From: Microthrixaceae bacterium
Lineage (GTDB): Bacteria > Actinomycetota > Acidimicrobiia > Acidimicrobiales > Microtrichaceae
Assembly (NCBI GenBank): GCA_019694615.1
Contig: JAIBBP010000202.1
Coordinates: 1 to 52,921 of the forward strand
Length of the DNA: 52,921 bases
Direction of reading: 5' to 3'
Under the pieces are notes generated by a model that saw only the letters and a list, made by a program, of their open reading frames with translations, did not search any database and was not told the origin of the DNA. Made by a program: the position numbers and the translations under genes. Shown here piece after piece: positions 37,883 to 45,685 of this stretch. How positions within the stretch are numbered: position 1 is the first letter of the stretch; every line of letters begins with the position of its first letter.

Positions 37883-39520
37883 CTACGCCTCCTTCTCGGA
37901 GACGCTGTCCTCGACGAGGGTCGTCTCGTCCTCGGGAAGATGGTTGGCGGCGGTCGCGGTGCCGAACTTGGCCTCGGCGACGTCGACATCGGGCTCGTCG
38001 CTGTTGGCCACCGAGGCGACGAACTGGGCGGCGAACGCCTTCACCGCTGCGTCGAGGGTGTTCTCGTCGACCTTGCCGGTCTCCTTGATGGAGGCAAGGA
38101 GATCACCGTGGCGACCACGGAAGTACTCGAGCAGCTCGGCTTCGAAGCGCTGCACGTCGGCGATCTCGATCGAGTCGAGGAAGCCGCGGGTGCCGGCGTA
38201 GAGGACGACCACCTGCTCCTGGACAGGCACGGGCTGACCGACGCCCTGCTTCAGGAGTTCGGTGAGGCGATAGCCCCGGTCGAGCTGGGCCTTCGACACG
38301 GCGTCGAGGTCCGAACCGAACGCAGCGAACGCCTCGAGCTCGCGGAACTGCTGGAGGTCGGACTTGAGCGTGCCCACAGCGGTCTTCATGGCCTTGATCT
38401 GAGCGGCCGAACCAACGCGGGACACCGAGATGCCAACGTCGATGGCAGGGCGCACACCGGACTTGAACAAGTCGTCCTGGAGGAAGATCTGACCGTCGGT
38501 GATCGAGATCACGTTGGTCGGGATGTACGCCGACACGTCCCCGGCTTTCGTCTCGATGATCGGCAGGGCGGTCAGCGAGCCTGCGCCGTTCTCGTCGGAC
38601 AGCTTGGCGGCACGCTCCAGCAGGCGGGAGTGGAGGTAGAACACGTCGCCGGGGTATGCCTCGCGGCCCGGCGGGCGGCGGAGCAGCAGCGACACCTGAC
38701 GGTAGGCCTCGGCCTGCTTGGACAGATCGTCGTAGATAGCGAGGGCGTGGTCGCCGTTCTCCATCCAGTGCTGGCCCATGGCGCAACCGGCGTAGGGAGC
38801 GAGGTACTTGAACGGCGCCGGGTCGGAGGCCGGGGCCACCACGACGACGGTGTACTCCATGGCGCCGGCCTCCTCGAGACGGGCCACGGTCTGCGCGACG
38901 GTCGAGGCCTTCTGCCCGATCGCCACGTAGATGCACTTCACGCCAAGACCCTTCTGGTTGAGGATCGAGTCGATCGCCACCGTGGTCTTGCCGGTCTTGC
39001 GGTCGCCGATGATGAGCTCGCGCTGACCACGGCCGATCGGGATGAGCGAGTCGATCGACTTGATGCCGGTCTGCATCGGCTCACCCACGGGCTGGCGGCC
39101 CATGATGCCGGGTGCCTGCACCTCGACTCGGCGCTGCTGAACGTTGCTCAGCGGGCCCTTGCCGTCGATCGGCTCGCCCAACGTGTTCACAACACGGCCG
39201 AGCATGCCGTCGCCGACTGGCACCGAGAGGATCTGGCCGGTGGCCTTGACTGACTGACCTTCCTCGATATCGGTCACCTCGCCGAGGACCACGGCACCGA
39301 TCGAGTCCTCGTCGAGGTTGAGTGCCAGGCCCAGCGTGCCCGACTCGAACTCGAGGATCTCGTTGACGGTCGCGTCGGGCAGGCCCGAGACGCGGGCGAT
39401 ACCGTCGCCGACCTCGATCACATGGCCGACCTGGCCGACGCTGACGTCGGGGTTGAAGCCCTCGAGGTTCTTCTGGATGGCTGCCGTGATGTCGGCGATG
39501 TTGATGGTCAACTCGGACAT
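37883..39520 (-). CDS. atpA: ATP synthase F1 alpha subunit
   Basis: A 545-aa nucleotide-binding, non-catalytic subunit. Walker A GDRKTGKT (172-179), the conserved [16 protein letters not shown] region (printed here as [12 protein letters not shown]), and a C-terminal helical domain. The extra acidic tail ([10 protein letters not shown]..., about 30 residues) is longer than in E. coli. Confidence 0.98.
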   Translation of the reverse strand: MSELTINIADITAAIQKNLEGFNPDVSVGQVGHVIEVGDGIARVSGLPDATVNEILEFESGTLGLALNLDEDSIGAVVLGEVTDIEEGQSVKATGQILSVPVGDGMLGRVVNTLGEPIDGKGPLSNVQQRRVEVQAPGIMGRQPVGEPMQTGIKSIDSLIPIGRGQRELIIGDRKTGKTTVAIDSILNQKGLGVKCIYVAIGQKASTVAQTVARLEEAGAMEYTVVVVAPASDPAPFKYLAPYAGCAMGQHWMENGDHALAIYDDLSKQAEAYRQVSLLLRRPPGREAYPGDVFYLHSRLLERAAKLSDENGAGSLTALPIIETKAGDVSAYIPTNVISITDGQIFLQDDLFKSGVRPAIDVGISVSRVGSAAQIKAMKTAVGTLKSDLQQFRELEAFAAFGSDLDAVSKAQLDRGYRLTELLKQGVGQPVPVQEQVVVLYAGTRGFLDSIEIADVQRFEAELLEYFRGRHGDLLASIKETGKVDENTLDAAVKAFAAQFVASVANSDEPDVDVAEAKFGTATAANHLPEDETTLVEDSVSEKEA

Positions 39521-39550
39521 GAGTGCTGTTCCTTCTTCGGATGAGAACGA

Positions 39551-40075
39551 CTAGAACGCGTCGCGCAGCTGGGTGAGGCGGGTACGAACGGAACCGTCGA
39601 GCAGGGTGTCACCGATCTGGGTGACGATGCCGCCCACGACGGAGGGGTCGACGATGTTGCGGACGGTGACGTCCCGGTTGGTCTTGGCCTTGAGGGCGGT
39701 GGCCAACCGCTTGATCTGGTCCTCGGTGAGGGCGACGGCGGAGCGCACCTCCGCCACTGCCTCGCCTCGTGCGCCGGCCGACTGAGCCAGGGCGGCGTTG
39801 GCGATCGCCTCGAGGTCTGCAATGCGACCGTTGGCGACGATCAGCGACACCAGCGACGTGGTCGCCGTGCTCGTCTTGCCGTCAAGGAGATCCTCGACGA
39901 TCTGCAGACGCCTGGCCAGTGGGAGCTTGGAATCACCCAGGGTCGAGCGAAGGTCGTCGGATGCCTTGAGGGCAGCGACGACACCGAACAGCTCGTTCTC
40001 GACGACGCTGGACTTGCCCTCTGCCGCCGCAACAGCGGTGATCGCCTCGGCGTATGAGTTGATGGAGTCGGTCAT
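39551..40075 (-). CDS. atpH: ATP synthase delta subunit
   Basis: A 174-aa OSCP/delta subunit. The N-terminal helical domain begins SYAEAITAVAAAEGK, and the C-terminal signature is DPSVVGGIVTQIGDTLLDGSVRTRL. Connects the peripheral stalk to the alpha3beta3 head. Lies between atpF and atpA, as expected. Not fused to b, unlike in mycobacteria. Confidence 0.95.
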   Translation of the reverse strand: MTDSINSYAEAITAVAAAEGKSSVVENELFGVVAALKASDDLRSTLGDSKLPLARRLQIVEDLLDGKTSTATTSLVSLIVANGRIADLEAIANAALAQSAGARGEAVAEVRSAVALTEDQIKRLATALKAKTNRDVTVRNIVDPSVVGGIVTQIGDTLLDGSVRTRLTQLRDAF

Positions 40076-40101
40076 GGTTGGTGTCCTCTGTGGGGTCCGG
40101 C

Positions 40102-40629
40102 TCAGTTGGCCGCGCCGACCTGGCTGATGTAGCTCTCGACGAGAGCCTGCTGGGTGGCCTCGCTGAGGTTGGACTCGACGACCTTCTCGGCGGCACCGAG
40201 CGCGAGGCGGGACACCTCGGCGGTGAGATCGGCCTGCGCCTGACGCCGAGCGCTGGCGATCTCGGCCTGGCCGCGCTCCTTGATCGCTGCGGCATCGGTG
40301 TGCGCACGAGCGACGATGTCAGCGCCCACCTTGGTAGCCGTTTCGCGAGCTTCGTCGATGATGCGAGCTGCCTCCTTGTCGGAGTCGGCGAGCGCCGCCT
40401 TCACGTCGGAGAAGCTCTTCTCGGCCTCGGCCCGGGCCGCGGCGGCGGTGTCGAGCTCGGCCTTGATTCGCTCGGGGCGAGCGGCAGCGGCCTTCTTGAT
40501 GGCGGGGCCGGCCTTCCACACGATGAGGCCGACGACGATGAGGAACGCGGCGGTACCCCAGTAGACCTCGTTGAGGTCGTGAGGCAGCCAGTAGCCGTTA
40601 CCCTCTTCGGATGCGAGTAGTGCGAGCAT
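40102..40629 (-). CDS. atpF: ATP synthase Fo b subunit
   Basis: A 175-aa protein. A single membrane helix near the N-terminus (about 22-44, VYWGTAAFLIVVGLIVWKAG) is followed by a long Ala/Glu/Lys coiled coil forming the peripheral stalk. A second, different b-type gene lies immediately upstream, so the stalk is probably a b/b' heterodimer. Confidence 0.92.
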   Translation of the reverse strand: MLALLASEEGNGYWLPHDLNEVYWGTAAFLIVVGLIVWKAGPAIKKAAAARPERIKAELDTAAAARAEAEKSFSDVKAALADSDKEAARIIDEARETATKVGADIVARAHTDAAAIKERGQAEIASARRQAQADLTAEVSRLALGAAEKVVESNLSEATQQALVESYISQVGAAN

Positions 40630-40638
40630 CGGTTCTCC

Positions 40639-41190
40639 CTATGCCTTGGAGTCGGCGGAGCTGACGAACTGGTCGACGACCGCCTGGTTGGCGGAGACGT
40701 CGAGGGGCTGCTGGACGACCTTGCTGGCCGCTGCCACCGCGATGGCGGCGACGTCGGTGCGGAGCGAGCCCAGAGCAGCGGAGCGCTCTGCGTCGAGCTC
40801 AGCGAGTGCTGCCTGACGGAGCGTCGCGACCTCGTCCTCGGCGGCACGCACGATCTCCGCACGCTGGGCTTCGGCGGACTGGCGAGCCTCGTCCACGATG
40901 CGTGAGGCCTCGGCCCGTGCCTCGGCGAGCGTGGCGTCGTAGTCGCGACGGACCTGCTCGGAGTCGACGAGCGCTCGCTCGGCGGCCTCCTCGTCGCCGC
41001 GGATCTGCTCGCTGCGCTTTCGCATCGCCTGCTTGATCGGGGGCAGCAGCACCCAGTTCATGAGAATGAGCAGCAGGAAGAACGCGATGCCGCCCCAGAT
41101 CATCTCCGGGTTCTCGGGGATGACGGGGTTGATCACTTCCTCGGCGTGCGCACCGCCTTCGGCGGCGATGGTGCTCAACACTGCAAGCAT
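40639..41190 (-). CDS. ATP synthase Fo b' (second b-type) subunit
   Basis: A 183-aa protein. The membrane helix at about 30-50 (MIWGGIAFFLLLILMNWVLLP) is followed by a coiled coil (IKQAMRKRSEQIRGDEEAAE ... EARAEASRIVDEARQ). Sequence differs throughout from the following b gene, so this is not a recent duplication. The order a-c-b'-b-delta resembles the cyanobacterial operon. Starts after a 117-nt intergenic stretch that holds a UUCG hairpin. Confidence 0.9.
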   Translation of the reverse strand: MLAVLSTIAAEGGAHAEEVINPVIPENPEMIWGGIAFFLLLILMNWVLLPPIKQAMRKRSEQIRGDEEAAERALVDSEQVRRDYDATLAEARAEASRIVDEARQSAEAQRAEIVRAAEDEVATLRQAALAELDAERSAALGSLRTDVAAIAVAAASKVVQQPLDVSANQAVVDQFVSSADSKA

Positions 41191-41260
41191 TGGGGACTCC
41201 TGGCGAGATCTACGGGTTCAGGGATTCGTTCGTCGATGGTGCGTTCGTCGGGATCACGGT

Positions 41261-41280
41261 GCGGGGGCCGAAGCCCCCGC
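41261..41280 (-). promoter_or_regulatory. UUCG stem-loop between atpE and the b' gene
   Basis: In the minus-strand transcript GCGGGGGC-UUCG-GCCCCCGC: an 8-bp GC stem closed by a C(UUCG)G tetraloop, 28 nt after the atpE stop. No U-run. May protect upstream mRNA or attenuate transcription of the downstream genes. Confidence 0.6.
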
Positions 41281-41307
41281 CGCGAAACCAACAGTCCGCT
41301 GTCCGGA

Positions 41308-41649
<342 letters not shown>

Positions 41650-41692
41650 TCAGGTCTTGGTTAGGCCGACCGACGTGCGCCGGGGCCTGGGT

Positions 41693-41710
41693 CCGCACCG
41701 AAAGGTGCGG
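41693..41710 (-). promoter_or_regulatory. Stem-loop between atpB and atpE
   Basis: 7-bp perfect stem CCGCACC/GGTGCGG with a 4-nt loop, 11 nt after the atpB stop. With the loop at 41261 it brackets the c-subunit gene. Confidence 0.5.
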
Positions 41711-41721
41711 CGGAGCAGGGA

Positions 41722-42510
41722 TCAGTGAGCCGGGTGCAGTGCGCCACCGATGTAGACGGCGGTGAGAAGCGAGAAGATGTACGCCTGGAGGAACGCCACC
41801 AGGAGTTCGAAGCCGGTGAAGGCGACGAGCATGAAGAACGAGAACGGCATGACCGCCACCAGCAGGCTCTTGGCAAACAGCGTGGCGCTCAACACCGAGA
41901 AGGTGATGAGGAGGATGTGCCCGGCCAGCGAGTTGGCGAAAAGACGGACGGAGAGGGAGAACGGCCGAACGAGGAACGTGGAGATGAACTCGATCGGCGT
42001 CACCAGGAGGTACAGCGCCTTCGGGACACCGGGCGGAAACAGCGCGTCCTTGAAGTACCGAGGACCGTTGTGCTTGACGCCGACGCCGATGAACACGAGC
42101 CAGGTCAGGAGCGCGAGGACCACGGGGTTGGCCATGCGGGCGTTGGCGCCGAAGTGCGATGTGGGGATGATGCCGAACAGGTTGCCGAAGAGGATGAAGA
42201 GGAACATCGACAGCAACAGCGGGAGGTAGCGCATGCCGTCGGGACCGATGGCCTGGCCGATGACCTGCTTCTCAATGAACTCGATCGACGTTTCGGCGAG
42301 ATTCTGCGGCCCTGCCGGGACGAGCGACTTCTTCGCCTTGGAGCCGGCGACCAGGAACCACACGACGGGGATCGCCATCGCGATGAAAGAGATCAGCGCG
42401 ACCTTGTTGAACGCCAGGAGCTCGTTGTCCTTGAACAGGAACGCGGGCCACTCGACCATCTCTTTGATGCCCGGGAACTTGACTCCACCGCCACCTTCAG
42501 CAGCAAACAC
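41722..42510 (-). CDS. atpB: ATP synthase Fo a subunit
   Basis: A 262-aa protein with five to six membrane helices. The conserved channel helix RPFSLSVRLFANSLAGHILL contains the essential Arg. SPEFIEKQVIGQ-like N-terminal region here reads TSIEFIEKQVIGQAIG. The C-terminal helix FTGFELLVAFLQAYIFSLL holds the Gln/Glu channel residues. Forms the proton half-channels against the c ring. Confidence 0.96.
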   Translation of the reverse strand: MFAAEGGGGVKFPGIKEMVEWPAFLFKDNELLAFNKVALISFIAMAIPVVWFLVAGSKAKKSLVPAGPQNLAETSIEFIEKQVIGQAIGPDGMRYLPLLLSMFLFILFGNLFGIIPTSHFGANARMANPVVLALLTWLVFIGVGVKHNGPRYFKDALFPPGVPKALYLLVTPIEFISTFLVRPFSLSVRLFANSLAGHILLITFSVLSATLFAKSLLVAVMPFSFFMLVAFTGFELLVAFLQAYIFSLLTAVYIGGALHPAH

Positions 42511-42549
42511 GTTTCACTCCTCCATTGAACAACTGTCGGGCGCCCGGCG

Positions 42550-43035
42550 TCACGCCGCTTCGGCGGCAGCGTGATCGACGTCGGACGTTGCGGACACCGG
42601 CTTGGGTTTGAGGCCTGGGTAGGCGAACGAACCCGAGACGTACTTGAGCTCCCAGAAGAGGAGCCCGAGGTGGGTCACGATGAGCATGATGCCGAGCGGC
42701 ACCATCTCGACCCAGGAAGCATTGCGAACGAGCATGACGGCACCGAAGATGAGGCCGAGCCGCAGCAGGTAGCCGAACAGCGCCGCACCCGCCATCAGGG
42801 CGAACGAGATTCGTCCGGTGGTGGCCAGGAGCCACGCCGCCAGGAGGAAGTTCACCACGACGACCACTACGGCATAGCCGGCCGACGCGATCCCCTCGAC
42901 ACCCCAGAATCCGCCAACCACCGCTGCGAGCGGGACGAGCCACTTGGCTCGCTTCGCCATGTCGACGGCGATCTCCATCGCCGGAGCCGGACCCTCGATG
43001 CTGGTCGTGAGCGGGTTCACCGGAGTGGTCGACAT
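42550..43035 (-). CDS. AtpI-like membrane protein of the atp operon
   Basis: A 161-aa protein with four hydrophobic segments (about 32-48, 53-70, 78-102, 107-128) and a polar tail. Position before atpB and overall shape fit ATP synthase subunit I, which helps insert the c ring or Mg2+; identity by sequence alone is only moderate. The ATG overlaps the upstream stop (TGATG). Confidence 0.7.
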   Translation of the reverse strand: MSTTPVNPLTTSIEGPAPAMEIAVDMAKRAKWLVPLAAVVGGFWGVEGIASAGYAVVVVVVNFLLAAWLLATTGRISFALMAGAALFGYLLRLGLIFGAVMLVRNASWVEMVPLGIMLIVTHLGLLFWELKYVSGSFAYPGLKPKPVSATSDVDHAAAEAA

Positions 43036-43412
43036 CACACCAACTCCGTCGCGCGCTGTTCTGCCTCTTCGAGATGAGCGGCGAGTGTGCGCTCGAGTTC
43101 GGCACGTTCCGCGAGGCGGGCGTCGCGCGCTTCGGCGTTGCGAGCGGCCTTCTCCGTGCTGGCCACAAGCTGCGCCTCACGCGTCAGCTGCATCTGCATC
43201 TTGTAGGTGTAGTACTGCTTGACCGCAGCTCCGACAACACCGAACACAGCGAGACCCACGACGAATGCCGGCGTCGTGTCGAGCTTCGAATCGAGCCACC
43301 AACCGAGCAGTCCGAGCAGCACCGGCGACACGACGAGCTCGAACGAACCGTGCGAGCGGTTGAGGCCCTCGGTCATGTCGCGCTTCTTGGAAGTCGTGTC
43401 GGATACTGACAT
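43035..43412 (-). CDS. AtpZ/AtpI-type small membrane protein
   Basis: A 125-aa protein. Two membrane helices (about 25-40 and 50-66) contain the family pattern LLGWWLDSKLDTTPAFVVGL. A charged Ala/Glu/Arg-rich coiled-coil tail follows. The first gene of the atp operon. ATG 43412 chosen; an in-frame GTG at 43439 would add nine residues. Such proteins are proposed to support Fo assembly or cation transport. Confidence 0.75.
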   Translation of the reverse strand: MSVSDTTSKKRDMTEGLNRSHGSFELVVSPVLLGLLGWWLDSKLDTTPAFVVGLAVFGVVGAAVKQYYTYKMQMQLTREAQLVASTEKAARNAEARDARLAERAELERTLAAHLEEAEQRATELV

Positions 43413-43472
43413 CGTCGTCGCCCCGGTCAGGCGTCTCACGCGGAAAGAAGAGACGCTTGTGAATCTGTTCTC

Positions 43473-43478
43473 AATCTA
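43473..43478 (-). promoter_or_regulatory. Candidate -10 box of the atp operon
   Basis: TAGATT on the minus strand, ~60 nt upstream of ATG 43412, giving a ~55-nt leader unlike the leaderless genes. The 43413-43546 gap shows nothing else recognisable. Confidence 0.35.
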
Positions 43479-43546
43479 GTGAGGGGCGATCCCAGGCTGC
43501 AAATCCCATGTGCTATCGGCAGCCACGGCGCACCGGCCCCGCCAGG

Positions 43547-43945
43547 TCAGCGCGGGTGATCGCTCGCCCGTTCGATCGCCGCCACGATCCGGTCGGTGTT
43601 GGCGTGACTCTCGTGCACCATGCGGATCAACCAGAACCTGAGGTAGCGGGCCATCGAGTACCGCACGAACAGCGCGGCCCCGCCGATCAGCATGGCGATG
43701 CCGATGTAGCTCCCCGTCGCCATGAACGCGCGCTGGTTGTACTCGTTGGCGTCGTTCTGGACCATGATCCCGCCATAGATCGCAAGCGCGAGGCCCGCGA
43801 CCCCCAAAGCGATGCCGAGTGCCAACAGCTTGGCCTCGTTCTGCCCACCGCCGGCCTTCACCTTCATAGACTCGATCTCCGCCTGGAAACCGGCGACGCG
43901 ATCGGGATGGTCGTTGAGGCCCTCGGGGTTCGGTTGCACGGTCAT
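43547..43945 (-). CDS. Small two-helix membrane protein in the liv cluster
   Basis: A 132-aa protein of no named family. A polar N-terminus (about 1-45) precedes two membrane helices (about 48-68, 84-104) and an amphipathic C-terminus (YLRFWLIRMVHESHANTDRIVAAIERA). AGGAG lies 8 nt before the ATG. Located 28 nt after livF, so probably the last gene of the transporter operon; it may be an accessory subunit (inference). Confidence 0.65.
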   Translation of the reverse strand: MTVQPNPEGLNDHPDRVAGFQAEIESMKVKAGGGQNEAKLLALGIALGVAGLALAIYGGIMVQNDANEYNQRAFMATGSYIGIAMLIGGAALFVRYSMARYLRFWLIRMVHESHANTDRIVAAIERASDHPR

Positions 43946-43973
43946 GTCAGGGACTCCTGGGTGTTTCGGGTGT

Positions 43974-44690
43974 TCATTCGCCACCGCCCAAGTAGGCGGC
44001 GGACAACTCATCTTCGACTTCCTCGGGGGTGCCGACTGTGCGGATCACCCCATGGACCATGATCGCCGCGAGATCGGCGATCCCGAGGACGGTCCTCGCG
44101 AACTGCTCGACGACCAGGATCGACACGCCCGTCGCAGCGATCTGGGCGACGATGCCATACAGCTCCTCGACCACGAGCGGAGCCAGACCCATCGACAACT
44201 CGTCGAGCAACAGGATCGCCGGATTGGACGCCAGCCCTCGGGCCATCGCGAGCATCTGCTGCTCGCCACCCGACATCGTGCCGACGAGCTGACCGCGACG
44301 CTCTCCGAGCCGTGGGAACTGGCGGTACGCGAGCTCCTCGATCTCGGCCAGGGGGCGACCCGCGAACGTGGCCATCTGCAGGTTCTCGCGGACGGTCAGG
44401 TTCGGGAAGATGCCGCGGCCTTCGGGAATCGTGATGACGCCGCGGCGAGCGAGCTCCTCGGGGGCGACGCCGGTGACGTCACGGCCTGCCACGACGACTT
44501 TGCCGGCCCGAGGCTCGACGATGCCGCACGCGACGTTGAGCGTTGTCGTCTTGCCGGCGCCGTTCGGACCGAGCAGCGCGACAACCTTGCCCACCGGAAC
44601 AGCGAGGTCCACGCCGTGAAGCACCTCGATGGCGTCGTAGGACGCGCGGATTCCTTCAAGCTGGAGGAGCGGTGTGTCGTCGCCGTTCAC
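43974..44690 (-). CDS. livF: Branched-chain amino acid type ABC transporter ATPase LivF
   Basis: A 238-aa ATPase. Walker A GPNGAGKT (41-48), signature motif MSGGEQQMLAMARGLA, Walker B ILLLDELSMGLAP, and the EGRGIFPNLTVRENL segment typical of LivF. Starts with GTG at 44690, overlapping by one base the TAG that ends the third mini-ORF of the upstream tandem repeat. Substrate class (amino acids, amides or urea) cannot be fixed from the ATPase. Confidence 0.93.
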   Translation of the reverse strand: MNGDDTPLLQLEGIRASYDAIEVLHGVDLAVPVGKVVALLGPNGAGKTTTLNVACGIVEPRAGKVVVAGRDVTGVAPEELARRGVITIPEGRGIFPNLTVRENLQMATFAGRPLAEIEELAYRQFPRLGERRGQLVGTMSGGEQQMLAMARGLASNPAILLLDELSMGLAPLVVEELYGIVAQIAATGVSILVVEQFARTVLGIADLAAIMVHGVIRTVGTPEEVEDELSAAYLGGGE

Positions 44691-44924
44691 TACTTCGCGA
44701 CCTCCTGGACGGCTCCGTTCACGACGCTGAGGCTCGGCCTCGTCCCTCGGCCTACTAGCGCGCCGTTCACTTCGCGACCTCCTGGACGGCTCCGTTCACG
44801 ACGCTGAGGCTCGGCCTCGTCCCTCGGCCTACTAGCGCGCCGTTCACTTCGCGACCTCCTGGACGGCTCCGTTCACGACGCTGAGGCTCGGCCTCGTCCC
44901 TCGGCCTACTAGCGCGCCGTTCAC
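44691..44924 (-). repeat. Three tandem 77-bp units, each with Shine-Dalgarno and GTG mini-ORF, between livG and livF
   Basis: Units start (minus strand) at 44924, 44847 and 44770; the last is 3 bp longer. Each encodes the same 26-codon mini-ORF (begins MNGALVGRG, ends VNGAVQEVAK). The first GTG overlaps the livG stop as GTGA, units 2 and 3 overlap the previous stop the same way, and the third stop TAG overlaps the livF GTG. Each unit ends with AGGAGG 7 nt (10 nt for livF) before the next GTG. It therefore looks like a triplicated translation-initiation region. Confidence 0.9.
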
Positions 44925-45685
44925 TTCGCGCTTCCGAGGTAGGCGTTGAGAACGGCTTCGTTCTGCTGGATGTCAGCGGCGGTGCCCGAGGCGATGATCC
45001 GACCGAAGTCGAGCACAAAGATCTGCGCGCACACCTTCATGACCAGCGGGACGTCGTGCTCGACCATGAGGATGGACAATCCGGCATCGGCCAGCTGCCG
45101 CAACAGGAGGCCGAACTCCTCGGTTTCGGTGTCGTCAAGGCCCGACGCCGGCTCGTCCAGAAGCAACACACGGGGACGAATGGCGAGGGCACGACCCAGC
45201 TCGACGAGACGGGCCCGACCGGTCGAGAGCTGCCCGGCGCGGACCTCGGCGTGCTCGGTGAGACCCAGTCGATCGAGGATCAGATCCACCTCGTCCGCCG
45301 CCGTGAGCTCGGCCCCCTTGGGAGCCAGGAGCTGCGGGCCCGGCGCTGTGGTTCGACCCCAGCCCTGTCGGATCTCGCAGCCGACCTGCACGTTCTCGCG
45401 AACCGTCATCGAGCTGAACACCTCGATGCGTTGGAACGTCCGACCGATACCGAGGCGAGCGCGCTTGTGCGTGCCGAGGCGCGAGACGTCTCGGCCGTCG
45501 AGGATCACCTGACCCGACGTCGGCGCCAACACTCCACAGATCATGTTGAAGGTCGTGGTCTTGCCAGCACCATTGGGACCGATCAGCCCAGTGACGGCGC
45601 CTGCCTCGACGGCGAGGTCAACCTCCGACACTGCGAGGTTGCCGCCGAACCGGATGGTGAGGCCGCGAGTCTCGAGAAGGGCCAT
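44921..45685 (-). CDS. livG: Branched-chain amino acid type ABC transporter ATPase LivG
   Basis: A 254-aa ATPase. Walker A GPNGAGKT (36-43), RTFQRIEVFSSMTVREN, a variant signature QLSTGRARLVELGRALA (T where SGGQ is usual) and Walker B VLLLDEPASGLDD. The ATG overlaps the livHM stop (TGATG); the stop opens the tandem repeat. The LSTG-type signature occurs in LivG relatives. Confidence 0.92.
   Translation of the reverse strand: MALLETRGLTIRFGGNLAVSEVDLAVEAGAVTGLIGPNGAGKTTTFNMICGVLAPTSGQVILDGRDVSRLGTHKRARLGIGRTFQRIEVFSSMTVRENVQVGCEIRQGWGRTTAPGPQLLAPKGAELTAADEVDLILDRLGLTEHAEVRAGQLSTGRARLVELGRALAIRPRVLLLDEPASGLDDTETEEFGLLLRQLADAGLSILMVEHDVPLVMKVCAQIFVLDFGRIIASGTAADIQQNEAVLNAYLGSAK

Noticed and set aside
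44691..44924. CRISPR-like array
   Set aside because: The 77-bp units are contiguous with no spacers and contain coupled starts and stops; no cas gene is near.
44767..45018. 83-codon minus-strand frame crossing the livG 3' end and the repeats
   Set aside because: It overlaps livG in another frame and its end is the repeat mini-ORF; not an independent gene.
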